A DNA stretch of 64,000 nt from Sutcliffiella horikoshii (GCA_001636495.1 KV440964.1:1504666-1568665), one strand, 5' to 3'; positions 26,377-37,180 are shown, numbered from the stretch's first letter. Program-made: numbers and translations. The notes: generated from the sequence alone by a model not told the origin.

Positions 26377-28095
26377 ATGAAAGTGGAAGCGTTACCAGTA
26401 ACGAAGGGGAACTACAATCTAGAAGACTATGAACAAACCTATCGCAATTTTGATTGGTCTGAGGTGGAAAAAAACTTCAGCTTTGCCGAAACAGGAAGAG
26501 TCAATGTGGCGTATGAAGCAATTGACCGCCATGCAGAATCTGCACGAAAAAATAAAGTTGCCTTGTATTATCGTGATCCGGAGCGTAATGAAAAGTACAC
26601 GTTCAAGGAAATGAAAGAGATGTCCAACAAAGCGGGAAACATTTTAAAACAGACTTGTGATGTGGAAAAGGGAGATCGTGTTTTCATCTTTATGCCGCGT
26701 TCACCGGAATTATATTTTGCCGTTCTAGGAGCTATCAAACTTGGTGCGATTGTCGGGCCATTGTTTGAAGCGTTCATGGAGGGAGCTGTAAAGGACCGCC
26801 TGGAGGATAGTGAAGCAAAAGTGATCATCACTACACCGGAACTTCTTAAACGTATTCCTCTGGATGACCTTCCTGCATTGAAGCATGTTGTACTTGTAGG
26901 GGAAGACGTTAAAGAGGAAGGGCCATTTATCGATTTCAACTCTCGTATGAAAGATGCGAGCAAAAAGCTTCAAGTAGAATGGGTGGAAAAAACGGACGGT
27001 TTGGTGCTTCATTATACAAGTGGATCAACAGGTAAGCCAAAAGGGGTACTCCATGTCCACAATGCGATGGTCCAGCACTATCAGACGGCGAAATGGGTGC
27101 TTGATCTGAAGGAAGAAGATGTGTACTGGTGTACAGCTGACCCGGGTTGGGTAACTGGTACGGCGTACGGTATCTTCGGTCCTTGGCTTGTCGGGGCATC
27201 CAATGTCATTGTTGGAGGCCGTTTCAGACCTGAAGCTTGGTACGAAACAATTGAGGATTACGGAGTATCCGTCTGGTACAGCGCTCCAACAGCATTCCGT
27301 ATGTTGATGGGAGCTGGGGATGAAGTGGTGAAAAAGTACGATCTTTCTTCGCTTCGCCATATCCTGAGTGTCGGAGAGCCATTGAATCCTGAAGTTATCC
27401 GCTGGGGCGTGAAGGTATTCAATCTTCGTGTACATGATACATGGTGGATGACGGAAACAGGTGCACAATTAATCTGTAACTATCCAGCCATGGAGATCAA
27501 GCCTGGTTCCATGGGTAAACCGATTCCAGGTGTGGAAGCAGCAATTGTGGACGATCAAGGAAACGAATTGCCTCCATATCGCATGGGCAACCTTGCCATC
27601 AAAAAAGGCTGGCCGTCCATGATGCACACCATCTGGAACAACAAAGAAAAATTCGAATCCTACTTCATGCCTGGCGACTGGTATGTATCAGGGGATTCCG
27701 CCTATATGGATGAAGAGGGCTACTTCTGGTTCCAAGGCCGTATTGACGATGTTATCATGACATCGGGTGAACGTGTCGGACCATTTGAAGTGGAAAGTAA
27801 GCTTGTGGAGCATCCAGCAGTAGCTGAAGCTGGAGTTATCGGTAAACCGGATCCTGTGCGTGGAGAAATCATTAAGGCGTTTGTTGCCCTTCGTGATGGC
27901 TACACAGCAAGTGACGAACTGAAAGAGGAAATTCGCCAATTCGTAAAACGTGGACTTGCAGCTCATGCAGCACCACGTGAAATTGAATTCCGCGACAAGC
28001 TTCCGAAGACCCGTAGCGGGAAAATCATGCGTCGCGTATTAAAAGCATGGGAGCTGGATCTACCTACTGGTGACTTGTCTACAATGGAAGATTAA
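26377..28095 (+). CDS. acsA: Acetyl-CoA synthetase AcsA
   Basis: A 572-residue adenylate-forming enzyme making acetyl-CoA from acetate, ATP and CoA. Motifs: YTSGSTGKPKGV (P-loop), CTADPGWVTGTAYG, SVGEPLNPEV, DTWWMTETGA, SGDSAYMDEEGYFWFQGRIDDVI, and near the C-terminus PKTRSGKIMRR. The Lys in SGK is residue 549 with this start, the same number as the AcuA-modified Lys549 reported for B. subtilis AcsA. ATG 26377 follows AAGGGGTG at good spacing. It is divergent from acuABC and probably under CcpA through the cre at 26232. Confidence 0.96.
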   Translation: MKVEALPVTKGNYNLEDYEQTYRNFDWSEVEKNFSFAETGRVNVAYEAIDRHAESARKNKVALYYRDPERNEKYTFKEMKEMSNKAGNILKQTCDVEKGDRVFIFMPRSPELYFAVLGAIKLGAIVGPLFEAFMEGAVKDRLEDSEAKVIITTPELLKRIPLDDLPALKHVVLVGEDVKEEGPFIDFNSRMKDASKKLQVEWVEKTDGLVLHYTSGSTGKPKGVLHVHNAMVQHYQTAKWVLDLKEEDVYWCTADPGWVTGTAYGIFGPWLVGASNVIVGGRFRPEAWYETIEDYGVSVWYSAPTAFRMLMGAGDEVVKKYDLSSLRHILSVGEPLNPEVIRWGVKVFNLRVHDTWWMTETGAQLICNYPAMEIKPGSMGKPIPGVEAAIVDDQGNELPPYRMGNLAIKKGWPSMMHTIWNNKEKFESYFMPGDWYVSGDSAYMDEEGYFWFQGRIDDVIMTSGERVGPFEVESKLVEHPAVAEAGVIGKPDPVRGEIIKAFVALRDGYTASDELKEEIRQFVKRGLAAHAAPREIEFRDKLPKTRSGKIMRRVLKAWELDLPTGDLSTMED

Positions 28096-28107
28096 TAAGG
28101 ATGGAAT

Positions 28108-28146
28108 AACAACAACCTGCCGTTTCTGCGGTGGGTTGTTTTTTTC
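28108..28146 (+). terminator. acsA terminator
   Basis: ACAACCTGCC / GGTGGGTTGT stem (small internal mismatch) followed by seven T. Confidence 0.75.
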
Positions 28147-28228
28147 GATGTTTTGAAATTTCGTATTGCGAAATAAACCTCAACAAGAGTATTATATATA
28201 CAGAACATAGAGAGCAGGGGAAACCGCA

Positions 28229-29452
28229 ATGGGAAAACACAAATTATTTTTATACACAAAAGCATTATCAGACTTCGGTTCTTTTATGGATTTGATTGTA
28301 TTGAATGTGGTCGTTTATGCTGCAACAGGGAGCCCTGTCTGGTTGGCTGCAACGATGGCAGCCAGAACAATTGGGGGTGTCCTGGCAAGTTTAGTGAGTG
28401 GAGTTGCAGCAGATAAATGGAATAGAAAAACCATCATGCTTGTAACAGATATCCTAAGGGCAGGACTGATTCTTTTACTGATACCTTTTCCAGATCCGGT
28501 GATGATTCTGGTGGTGTCCGCTTTAATTGGTTTTATTAATAGCTTTTTTATGGTAAGTTTCAGTGCGGAGGTTCCACAAATATTCGGCCAAGACAAAATT
28601 ATTGAAACAAATTCGCTTATTGCCAGATTGACATCAATCAGTTTGGTCACCGGTTTTATTGGTGCAGGGATTATTACGGAAGTCTTAGGATATAAATACA
28701 CCTTGATGATTGATGCAGGGACATATCTATTATCTGGGTTCGTGTTGTGGAGAATGAAGTGGGATGCTACTGCAGCCAGGGAAAAAAAGGAGATTGTCAT
28801 TGGCTTTAGAAATAATGTTCTGTCCGTTTTCAGAGATACTAGTGAAATTTACCGTTACCTGAAATTAGCTCCAATGCTATTAATGATTAACGTGGTATTT
28901 CTTGTAGGTGCCTTTGCAGGTAGTTCGCATAATCTTGGTATACCTCTTTTGGCAGAACAGATTAATGGGGAGCGGCAAAGCTTTTATTACGGAATGATCT
29001 GGGGTGTCTGGGGGATAGGTTCGGTCCTTGCAACGTATACCATACCAAAACTGAAAATCATTAGAAGTGATAAAATCTACTCTGTATTTTTCATATCGGC
29101 AATGTTCATGTCACTTGGCTTTATAATTTTCTTATCCAATACATTTGTCAGCGTCATTTTATTTTTTGCGTTTTTGACAGGGATTTTTGATGCGTGTTTC
29201 ACCACATTACATGCAAGTATCCTACAGAAATCGGAAAATTACATAAGAGGCCGTATTTTTGCAGTGGGAATGCTGTTGAAATCGTTAGGGTTTGCACTAG
29301 GATTTGTCATTGCTCCACTATTATTGAAAGGATTTACTATGCCTCAGATGGTGTGGATCCTTCATGGAACACTCATAACCACATCTCTTGTAGTCCTGAT
29401 TGTAGCAAGCATTTGGAGTAGTAAACAAAAGCAGGAAGCGGCGTTGATGTAA
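28229..29452 (+). CDS. MFS efflux-type transporter
   Basis: A 407-residue protein with about twelve membrane helices, DUF/MFS_3 type related to enterobactin-exporter and macrolide-efflux-like permeases. The cytoplasmic loop 2-3 motif is ADKWNRKTIMLVTDILRA, a form of the MFS motif A. The second half has a matching RGRIFAVGMLLKSLGFALG. The substrate cannot be told. GCAGGGGAA precedes the ATG. It is not part of the usual acsA-tyrS segment of B. subtilis, so it is likely an accessory gene. Confidence 0.85.
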   Translation: MGKHKLFLYTKALSDFGSFMDLIVLNVVVYAATGSPVWLAATMAARTIGGVLASLVSGVAADKWNRKTIMLVTDILRAGLILLLIPFPDPVMILVVSALIGFINSFFMVSFSAEVPQIFGQDKIIETNSLIARLTSISLVTGFIGAGIITEVLGYKYTLMIDAGTYLLSGFVLWRMKWDATAAREKKEIVIGFRNNVLSVFRDTSEIYRYLKLAPMLLMINVVFLVGAFAGSSHNLGIPLLAEQINGERQSFYYGMIWGVWGIGSVLATYTIPKLKIIRSDKIYSVFFISAMFMSLGFIIFLSNTFVSVILFFAFLTGIFDACFTTLHASILQKSENYIRGRIFAVGMLLKSLGFALGFVIAPLLLKGFTMPQMVWILHGTLITTSLVVLIVASIWSSKQKQEAALM

Positions 29453-29456
29453 TATA

Positions 29457-29493
29457 AAAAGGCACTTAACCCGAGGGTCAAGTGCCTTTTTTG
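29457..29493. terminator. Bidirectional terminator
   Basis: AAAAAGGCACTT / AAGTGCCTTTTTT, perfect stem with T on both strands, between the convergent MFS and PBP genes. Confidence 0.88.
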
Positions 29494-29511
29494 ATTCACG
29501 AAATAGAGAAA

Positions 29512-32454
29512 TCAATCTTCTCCGTCGTCTCCGCTATCATCTGGTGGTGGGTCGGTGGAGTTGTCGTCGCCGTCATCTCCGTCGTCACTTCCACCACCAC
29601 TGTTACCGCCACCATTTCCATTACCTCCTCCATTGGAAGGTGGTTTTGGATCTGGCTTTGGCTTAGGTTTTTCTTTTTTATCCGGATCTCCAAGCTTTAC
29701 AGAGCTTGAAGGGGAGGATTCTTTGCCGCTTGCATTAACAGCAGTGACGTAGAAGAAACCGGATTTTTGTGAAACATTTGTCGAAAGGTTTCTTCCTGCC
29801 TGCACAGCCGCAATCTTACTCGCAGAGCTTGCACTGTTCGCTTTATAGTAAACATAATAACCAATGACGTCCTTTTGACCGCTTGCTGACCACTTCAGAG
29901 TGGAACCAGAAATGCTTACTCCGCCAACTTGTCCAGGTGATGAACTGTTGGCTGGAAGCGGATCTGTCGATAAAACAGTCAGGCCGTCGAAAATCGAGCT
30001 GTTTGGCATGTACTCTGCCAGCTCCTCAATACTGCTGATTTGCAATTTCTTTAAGAAATCGGGTTTCAGCATTGGTCCTTCTTTTACAAACTCTCTCGGA
30101 GTGGAGCTTAATGGTGCATAGGCCACATCTCCAATTTGAACATACTTCCCTGTTGTGAGGCTGTCATCTGTTCTGGTAGGCGCATATTTGGCATTGAACA
30201 GATCTTCTCCGACCAAACCAGCCTTGCTGCATAGATCGGATGGCAGTAATCCGGACAATTTACAATAGCTTCGTCGAACGATTCCGCCTGGCATTTGGAA
30301 CTGCTCAGATGGGCCAATAATACTTGGGTTGATTTCATGTGCGCCATTTAGTAGCTGTGCCCAGAGTATCTGACTCCTTTGGGTAGGGGTTCTGCCACTT
30401 TTCTCTTTTAAGACATGTCTTTCATCATAACCCATCCATAGCCCAAATGTAATATTCGGATTGGATCCCATCATCCATATATCATGGGTATCCTGAGTTG
30501 TACCAGTCTTACCAGCCCAATCCGCTTTGAATTGGAGATGGTCTCTTGCTACGTTCGCGGTACCCCTTCTAAAGGTATCGCGCATTGTATCTATCATCAG
30601 GTAGGCAGTTTGTGGAGAATAAATCTCGACAGGCTCTACCTTATGCTCATAAATGACCTCGCCATCTTTTGTTGTGATGCTTTCAATCAAATACGGTTCT
30701 ACGTAATTTCCACCGTTTGCAAAAGTTACGTATCCTGCAGTATTCTCCTCCACGCTAACTCCGACTGAAGGTGATCCGAGAACTGCTGAAATGTTATATG
30801 CATCGCCTTCAGTTAGTTTCGTGAAGTTTTGCTTAAACAGATAATCCATCGGTCGTTGAGGAAGGATTTCCATATAGCCACGGATAGCCGCTAAGTTATG
30901 AGATAATGCGACGGATTCACGAACCGTTTGCAAACCATTGAATCGGTTATTCCAGTTGTTTGGAGACCATGCAGTTTGTCCAGGTATATTTACGGTTAAC
31001 GGTGTATCAGCAAGTATGCTGCCAGGCTGTAAAGTCCCCATTTCATAAGCAGGAGCATAGCCTAGTAATGGTTTCATCGTCGAACCGTTATGACGCCAAG
31101 TATTTGTGGAGAAATTTAAGTCCTTCAGTTTAAAATCGCGTCCTCCAACAAAGCTTATGATGGCACCCGTTTTGTTGTCCATCAGCAATGCCCCAACCTG
31201 CTCGGCATTCTTCTTTACTGGATTTCCGGTGTCCTCATCAATTTCTTCTTCATAAGAGTAGGCGAAAGTTTCATTGAAATAAGGGAACTCTTCTGTTATC
31301 TGTCTCATTTTTGAATAGATATCTTTATCTATTGTAGTTTTAATAATATAACCTTTTTGCCTTAGAGCTGTATCTGCTAAACGCTTGTATTCTTTATACA
31401 ACTCTTCATTTTTTTCAAGGTCCACTTTTTCGTACCCATCATTTAATGCCAGCTGCTCGGCGATGATTTCTTGTGCTCGATCTTCAATCTCAAAAGCGAC
31501 ATATGGAAAGTCATCGATAGCACTGCTTGTCGGTTCTGTTAAATCTTTTGTAATGTCATATGCGAGTGCTTCTTCATATTGCTTTTTATCGATATGTCCC
31601 ATAGCATGCATTCGGTGTAGAACATATCGCATTCTATCAAGACCAGGCTCAAGCCCTTCCGATGTTTTCACTTCTGCCGAACGCGTGAAAGGTGTATAGG
31701 CAAAAGGACTTTGTGGCAAGCCGGCAATGAAGGCGGCCTGTGGGATGGACAATTCGCTGATATCGACCCCGAAAATACCTTCCGCTGCTGTTTGTGCTCC
31801 GGCAATATTTCTGCCGTTTGAGTCTCTTCCAAAAGGTGAAACATTGAGGTATGCTTCTAAAATCTCTTCTTTGGAGAAATAGTTCTCTAATCGTAGGGCA
31901 AGGAGAATCTCTTTGGCTTTCCGATCGAAGGATACATCATTTGTTAAAATCTGGTTCTTGATTAACTGCTGTGTCAACGTACTACCACCCGTTTGGCTGG
32001 CGGAATTAGTCACCTCTTGAACAATGGCACGGACAATCGCTTTCGGCACGACCCCTTCATGCTCATAGAAGTACTCATCCTCTGTGGAGATAAGTGCGTT
32101 GATTAAATGCTCCGATACGTTATCTAGGGAAACTTCTTCACGAAGTAGATCTGCACGATATTTTCCCAGATAGACGTCATCCGCAAAATACATTTCTGTA
32201 GATTCTTCATAGTTGTAGATGTTTGTTCTCATATCATCATAGGAACGGATAGGCTCCTCTTTTACCAGTGCGGCAAAATAACCAGCACCAGCACCACCTG
32301 CGAATGAGGCACCGATCAATCCGATAACGAGAAAAACAAGAATTAGATTCCACACTACTAAATATGTAATGTTGGCGCCTTTTTTCGTCTTATTATTTAT
32401 GAAAAATCGAAAAAAGGTCTGAGTTTTTTCTTTGAACTTGTCGTAGTTTGACAT
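29512..32454 (-). CDS. Class A penicillin-binding protein (PBP1A family) with Fn3 domain
   Basis: A 980-residue bifunctional peptidoglycan synthase. A cytoplasmic N-terminus and one membrane helix (about 31-58) precede the GT51 glycosyltransferase domain (catalytic Glu in STEDEYFYEHEG near 125; GGSTLTQQL at 156-164). The transpeptidase domain has Ser458-xx-Lys461 (STMK), SHN at 518-520 and KTG at 649-651. A fibronectin-III-like module (about 830-920) and an Asp/Gly/Asn/Pro-rich disordered tail end the protein, as in Bacillus PonA. It may be a second class A PBP, since ponA normally lies elsewhere next to recU. It is monocistronic. Confidence 0.93.
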   Translation of the reverse strand: MSNYDKFKEKTQTFFRFFINNKTKKGANITYLVVWNLILVFLVIGLIGASFAGGAGAGYFAALVKEEPIRSYDDMRTNIYNYEESTEMYFADDVYLGKYRADLLREEVSLDNVSEHLINALISTEDEYFYEHEGVVPKAIVRAIVQEVTNSASQTGGSTLTQQLIKNQILTNDVSFDRKAKEILLALRLENYFSKEEILEAYLNVSPFGRDSNGRNIAGAQTAAEGIFGVDISELSIPQAAFIAGLPQSPFAYTPFTRSAEVKTSEGLEPGLDRMRYVLHRMHAMGHIDKKQYEEALAYDITKDLTEPTSSAIDDFPYVAFEIEDRAQEIIAEQLALNDGYEKVDLEKNEELYKEYKRLADTALRQKGYIIKTTIDKDIYSKMRQITEEFPYFNETFAYSYEEEIDEDTGNPVKKNAEQVGALLMDNKTGAIISFVGGRDFKLKDLNFSTNTWRHNGSTMKPLLGYAPAYEMGTLQPGSILADTPLTVNIPGQTAWSPNNWNNRFNGLQTVRESVALSHNLAAIRGYMEILPQRPMDYLFKQNFTKLTEGDAYNISAVLGSPSVGVSVEENTAGYVTFANGGNYVEPYLIESITTKDGEVIYEHKVEPVEIYSPQTAYLMIDTMRDTFRRGTANVARDHLQFKADWAGKTGTTQDTHDIWMMGSNPNITFGLWMGYDERHVLKEKSGRTPTQRSQILWAQLLNGAHEINPSIIGPSEQFQMPGGIVRRSYCKLSGLLPSDLCSKAGLVGEDLFNAKYAPTRTDDSLTTGKYVQIGDVAYAPLSSTPREFVKEGPMLKPDFLKKLQISSIEELAEYMPNSSIFDGLTVLSTDPLPANSSSPGQVGGVSISGSTLKWSASGQKDVIGYYVYYKANSASSASKIAAVQAGRNLSTNVSQKSGFFYVTAVNASGKESSPSSSVKLGDPDKKEKPKPKPDPKPPSNGGGNGNGGGNSGGGSDDGDDGDDNSTDPPPDDSGDDGED

Positions 32455-32599
32455 ATTTTATCTACCCCCCGGCAAATCATACTAATTATAGCATATTGAG
32501 GTTTTATAGCGACAAACTTTTTGTTTTCTTCCAAAATTTTCTTTATGTTTCAGTTGACATGATACTCTTTTTTATGGTAAAAAGACTTTATATAAATTT

Positions 32600-32870
32600 T
32601 TGATTAGTTATAGAATGTGCAAAGACAGGAATAAGTAGTACAAATAGGCATGCTTAAAGAGAGCTGATGGTTGGTGAGAATCAGTACACCTGTTTGGATG
32701 AATTACCTCCTCGAGCATCTTTTGGGAACGGCCTCACTTTGGCTTAGTAGCAGGAGACGGTGAGAACCGTTACATTTTTGAGTGGGAAAGCGGCTTTGTC
32801 TGCTTTTCAATTAGGGTGGTACCGCGTATAAACTCGTCCCTTCTTTTATAGGAGGGATGGGTTTTTTTGT
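32600..32870 (+). promoter_or_regulatory. T-box riboswitch of tyrS
   Basis: The T-box sequence AGGGTGGTACCGCG is at 32813-32826. It is followed by the terminator ACTCGTCCCTT / GAGGGATGGGT plus TTTTTTT (32832-32869). Upstream, GTGAGAATCAGTACACC (around 32674-32690) fits a specifier loop with TAC, a Tyr codon (32685-32687). Uncharged tRNA-Tyr would stabilise the antiterminator and switch on tyrS. The specifier assignment is by position and agreement with the downstream gene. Confidence 0.93.
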
Positions 32871-32891
32871 GTTTAGGGACTACTTAACACT

Positions 32892-33020
32892 GCTGATTCT
32901 CTCCGCAAACGGCTTCGCTTTCCGCGGGGCGACCTTGAGCCTCCTCGGCACAAGCCTGCGGGGTCTCAAGATTGTCGCTTCTCTCCCGCTGGAGTCTGCG
33001 CCTTTTGCTACGAGATCAGC
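32892..33020 (+). repeat. Structured intergenic repeat, copy 5
   Basis: GCTGATTCTC at the left and GAGATCAGC at the right border a diverged copy of about 129 bp. It lies inside the tyrS leader, between the T-box terminator and the tyrS ribosome site, so it is part of the readthrough transcript. Confidence 0.8.
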
Positions 33021-33023
33021 TGA

Positions 33024-34334
<1,311 letters not shown>

Positions 34335-34342
34335 TCTTTTGT

Positions 34343-34374
34343 GAGGGCTGTCTTTTGGGGCAGTCTTTTTTTTA
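34343..34374 (+). terminator. tyrS terminator
   Basis: GGCTGTC / GGGCAGTC imperfect stem followed by eight T. Confidence 0.65.
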
Positions 34375-34392
34375 TACGTTGCAAACTTTTGG

Positions 34393-34800
34393 ATGAGGAC
34401 CTCCGTGAAGCTGGAAAGGAGTGAGAGAGGTCTTCATAGAGCGAATGAAGACCTCTGTGAAGCTGGAAAAGAGTGAGAGAGGTCTTCATAGAGCGAATGA
34501 GGACCTCCGTGGAAGCTGGAAAAGAGTGAGAGAGGTCTTCATAGAGCGAATGAGGACCTCCGTGAAGCTGAAAAAGAATAAGAGAAGTCTTCATAGAGCG
34601 AATGAGGACCTCCGTGAAGCTGGAAAGGAATGAGAGAGGTCTTCATAAAGCGAATGAAGACCTCCGTGAAGGTGGAAAGGAATGAGAGAGGTCTTCATAG
34701 AGCGAATGAAGACCTCCGTGAAGCTGGAAAGGAGTGAGAGAGGTCTTCATAGAGCGAATGAAGACCTCCGTGAAGCTGAAAAAGAATAAGAGAAGTCCTC
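34393..34800 (+). repeat. 52-bp tandem repeat array B (eight copies)
   Basis: Units start at 34393, 34445, 34497, 34550, 34602, 34654, 34706 and 34758; seven spacings of 52, one of 53 caused by an extra G. Each unit holds GAAGACCTC or GAGGACCTC and the complementary GAGGTCTTC about 30 bases on. Units differ by a few substitutions. Open frames across the array on both strands are products of the repeat; since 52 is not divisible by three they are not taken as genes. Confidence 0.93.
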
Positions 34801-34906
34801 AAAAAGTAGTTTCCTGAATTCAGACGGTTCTAAGCAGTTTTATTACACTCCAGATTAATAGGTGGTAGACTTAATTGTAAAGTGGAACTCTTAGGAGGGA
34901 TGGGAA

Positions 34907-35569
34907 TTGTATCGAAAAGAGGTTTATGTCTTTGATCGGGACAAGCCGGTAAAAGCTATTATCCGAAACTATCAGGAGACAGACTTTGAGCAATTAATCC
35001 GCGTACAGCAGGAATGCTTTCCACCACCTTTTCCGTCAGAGCTGTGGTGGAACGTTGAACAGCTAAAGAATCATGTGAATTTGTTTCCGGAAGGGGCACT
35101 TTGTGTAGAGATTGATGGGGAGATTGCTGGATCCATAACAGGGTTGCGTGTGAATTACACTCAGGGTGAACCTGATCATTCATGGGAGCAAATTACGGAT
35201 AACGGCTATATACGTAATCACCAGTCTGAAGGCAACACGTTGTATGTGGTAGATATTAGCGTAAGTCCAACTTACCGTAAACTTGGACTTGGGAAGTGGC
35301 TGATGCAATCTATGTATGAAGTAGTTATTCAGAATGGAATGGAGCGTCTATTGGGCGGTGGAAGGATGCCGAACTATCATAAGTATGAAGCTGATATGTC
35401 AGCGGAAAAGTACCTTGAAAAAGTAGTGGACGGAAACATCAAAGATCCTGTCATCACTTTCCTCTTACACTGTGGACGGACCCCTGTAAAAGTGGTCAAA
35501 AACTACCTCGAAGACGAAGACTCACGCAACCATGCCACCTTGATGGAATGGAAAAATCCTTTTCGGTAG
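34907..35569 (+). CDS. GNAT-family N-acetyltransferase
   Basis: A 220-residue GNAT protein. The fold runs IRNYQETDFEQLIRVQQECFP, then DGEIAGSITGLRV, the acetyl-CoA pyrophosphate loop VDISVSPTYRKLGLGKWLMQSM, and LGGGRMPNYHKY in the later part. The form with a GRMPNY motif is common in Bacillales and associated with carbon-nitrogen hydrolase fusions, but no hydrolase is present here. The start is TTG 34907 behind AGGAGGGATGG. Substrate unknown. It is the last host gene before the prophage. Confidence 0.85.
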   Translation: MYRKEVYVFDRDKPVKAIIRNYQETDFEQLIRVQQECFPPPFPSELWWNVEQLKNHVNLFPEGALCVEIDGEIAGSITGLRVNYTQGEPDHSWEQITDNGYIRNHQSEGNTLYVVDISVSPTYRKLGLGKWLMQSMYEVVIQNGMERLLGGGRMPNYHKYEADMSAEKYLEKVVDGNIKDPVITFLLHCGRTPVKVVKNYLEDEDSRNHATLMEWKNPFR

Positions 35570-35598
35570 ATAACCATTACATGGTGAATGTTATATGA

Positions 35599-35780
35599 GT
35601 TGACTGTAGTGGAAGGCGCGCAGACTCCTCGAAAATGCTAGCGCATTTTCTTCGTGCGATGTATTGCTGTCGTAGCCTTCCTTGTCCTGTGGGAGGAAGG
35701 GACAGGTGAGACCCCGCAACGAAGTGAGGAGGCTCACGGACCGCCCACTGGAAAGCGAAGCGCCTGCAACGGAAATCAAC
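35599..35780 (-). repeat. Structured intergenic repeat, copy 6 (inverted, composite)
   Basis: Both ends match the family (GTTGACTGTAGTGG ... CCTGCAACGGAAATCAAC) but the element is 182 bp long because about 60 bp is inserted after GCGCAGACTCCT. The insert has its own inverted repeat (GAAAATGC / GCGCATTTTC) and a GCCTTCCTTGTCC block also seen at the truncated copy near 13868. Confidence 0.8.
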
Positions 35781-35811
35781 GCTCTGTAATAACCTTATTA
35801 TTAAGCATTAA

Positions 35812-35844
35812 AAAAAACAGGACGGAAAATTCCGTCCTGTTTTT
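35812..35844. terminator. Bidirectional terminator, originally of rpsD
   Basis: AAAAACAGGACGGAA / TTCCGTCCTGTTTTT. It lies 13 bases past the rpsD stop remnant (minus strand) and also ends rightward transcripts. Confidence 0.85.
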
Positions 35845-35850
35845 AGGTCA

Positions 35851-35877
35851 TCACTATTAACGAGAGTAGAACTCAAA
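35851..35877 (-). other. Prophage left attachment site in the 3' end of rpsD (attL)
   Basis: On the minus strand, the bases ending at 35857 read GAG TTC TAC TCT CGT TAA, that is EFYSR-stop, the conserved C-terminus of ribosomal protein S4 (IVEFYSR in B. subtilis). Upstream of these codons the frame leaves S4 and enters phage sequence. rpsD is the expected convergent neighbour of tyrS. The core shared with attR should include these 18 or so bases. The right end is outside the window. Confidence 0.75.
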
Positions 35878-35949
35878 CATCTCGAAAACCCTTGTATTCA
35901 TGGGGTTTTAGTGGCGTTTTTTTAAAACCTCCCCCAAAAGTTCCCCCAA

Positions 35950-37092
35950 TTATAGACTCATGGCTTGTTCAAATGCCTGGACGGACTCTTCTTCCAAGTC
36001 TTTAAATGAATGGCCATATATATCTAAAATCATTTGTGGAGTATTGCCCAGACGGTCTGCAATTACCTTAATAGGTATTCTTTTACTTATTAATATAGTT
36101 GCATGAGTGTGACGTAATCCATGTGGAGTGATTCTTTTTAGATTAGTCTTCTTTTGAATACGATCCATAGAATACTTAATGGTATTATCCGTTACTGGGG
36201 TTCCATTTTGGTAAGATACAAATACATAGTCATCTTTAGTGGATCTTAATCCAAAAGAGAGTTTTGTTTCTTTGCACCATTTACGATATAGTTTTAGTTG
36301 GGCAACTAGTTCTTCATCAATTAATATGGTGCGGTAACTTCTTTTTGTTTTAGGCGAGCGCACTCCTTTATTATCACGGGTGCGTTTCACTGTTATAGTC
36401 TTCCCCTCAAAATCTATATCTCCCCATTTTAACCCCTGGGCTTCTCCTTTTCTTAATCCAGTGTATGCCAGGAGAAATATCAGAGAATAATTCGTGATGT
36501 TGTCTAGTTGCTTACTTGCAGAAAGTAATTGCTTCAACTCATGTGCAGTTAGGAAATTCTCAGCAACTTCTTCATTCTCTATCGTTATCTTGTTAAAACG
36601 GTTCCTCGGAATAATTTCGTCATCTACAGCTGCATTAATAGCAACTTTAAATAATCGGTGGAATAACTGTACAGTACTTGGCTTGTACCTTTTGAGCAGT
36701 GCATTAATGTAGACACGTTTGTAAGTGGTTTTATCAAGTTCTGCCAATTTGTACTTTCCTAAAAGAGGTTTCATTTGATATTTAATGGCATTTTCTCGCT
36801 GCATTTGGGAGGTTATTTTCCACCCATTTTTATGTGTTTCAAACCACAAGTCTAACCATTCGCCTACAGTAAGGTTGCTATTTTCCACCCGCTTAACCTC
36901 TCCATTAAGGATACCTGTTTTCACAGATAGTAAGGCTCTGTAAGCTTCATTTTCAGTTTTAAACCCTTGTTTTGATTTCTCTTTGCGCTTACCTAATTGA
37001 TCATAGTAACGGTGTCTATAGCACCAAAGCTTTTCACCCTTAGTATTTTTATAATGAAATAATTCTGGATCTTTTTTAGATTTATGTTTCAT
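35950..37092 (-). CDS. int: Phage tyrosine-recombinase integrase
   Basis: A 380-residue site-specific recombinase. Residues 1-60 form an AP2-like arm-binding domain (KLWCYRHRYYDQLGKRKEKSKQGFKT), 65-160 a SAM-like core-binding domain, and 170-380 the catalytic domain with Arg in TGLRKGEAQGL, HGLRHTH box II and the nucleophile Tyr in MILDIYGHS. It reads toward attL, the normal arrangement. It should insert and excise the prophage at rpsD. Confidence 0.95.
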   Translation of the reverse strand: MKHKSKKDPELFHYKNTKGEKLWCYRHRYYDQLGKRKEKSKQGFKTENEAYRALLSVKTGILNGEVKRVENSNLTVGEWLDLWFETHKNGWKITSQMQRENAIKYQMKPLLGKYKLAELDKTTYKRVYINALLKRYKPSTVQLFHRLFKVAINAAVDDEIIPRNRFNKITIENEEVAENFLTAHELKQLLSASKQLDNITNYSLIFLLAYTGLRKGEAQGLKWGDIDFEGKTITVKRTRDNKGVRSPKTKRSYRTILIDEELVAQLKLYRKWCKETKLSFGLRSTKDDYVFVSYQNGTPVTDNTIKYSMDRIQKKTNLKRITPHGLRHTHATILISKRIPIKVIADRLGNTPQMILDIYGHSFKDLEEESVQAFEQAMSL

Positions 37093-37109
37093 GTTTTTCC
37101 CCTTTCTTG

Positions 37110-37124
37110 TGCGTGGACAGACGC
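37110..37124 (+). repeat. 15-bp motif TGCGTGGACAGACGC, copy 1
   Basis: Identical to 38797-38811 and on the same strand. The ends GCGT and ACGC are complementary. This copy lies just upstream of int. Confidence 0.7.
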
Positions 37125-37180
37125 TTTACTTGGGGGAATTAATTTAAAATCACCTCCTTTACGGGAATGTATGTTCTGTT

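Noticed and set aside
29482-29752. Plus-strand Trp/Thr-rich and Pro/Ser-rich frames opposite the PBP tail
   Set aside because: Complement of the repetitive Asp/Gly-coding tail of the penicillin-binding protein.
34393-34800. CRISPR array
   Set aside because: The repeats are contiguous 52-bp units that vary only by substitutions; there are no unique spacers and no cas genes.
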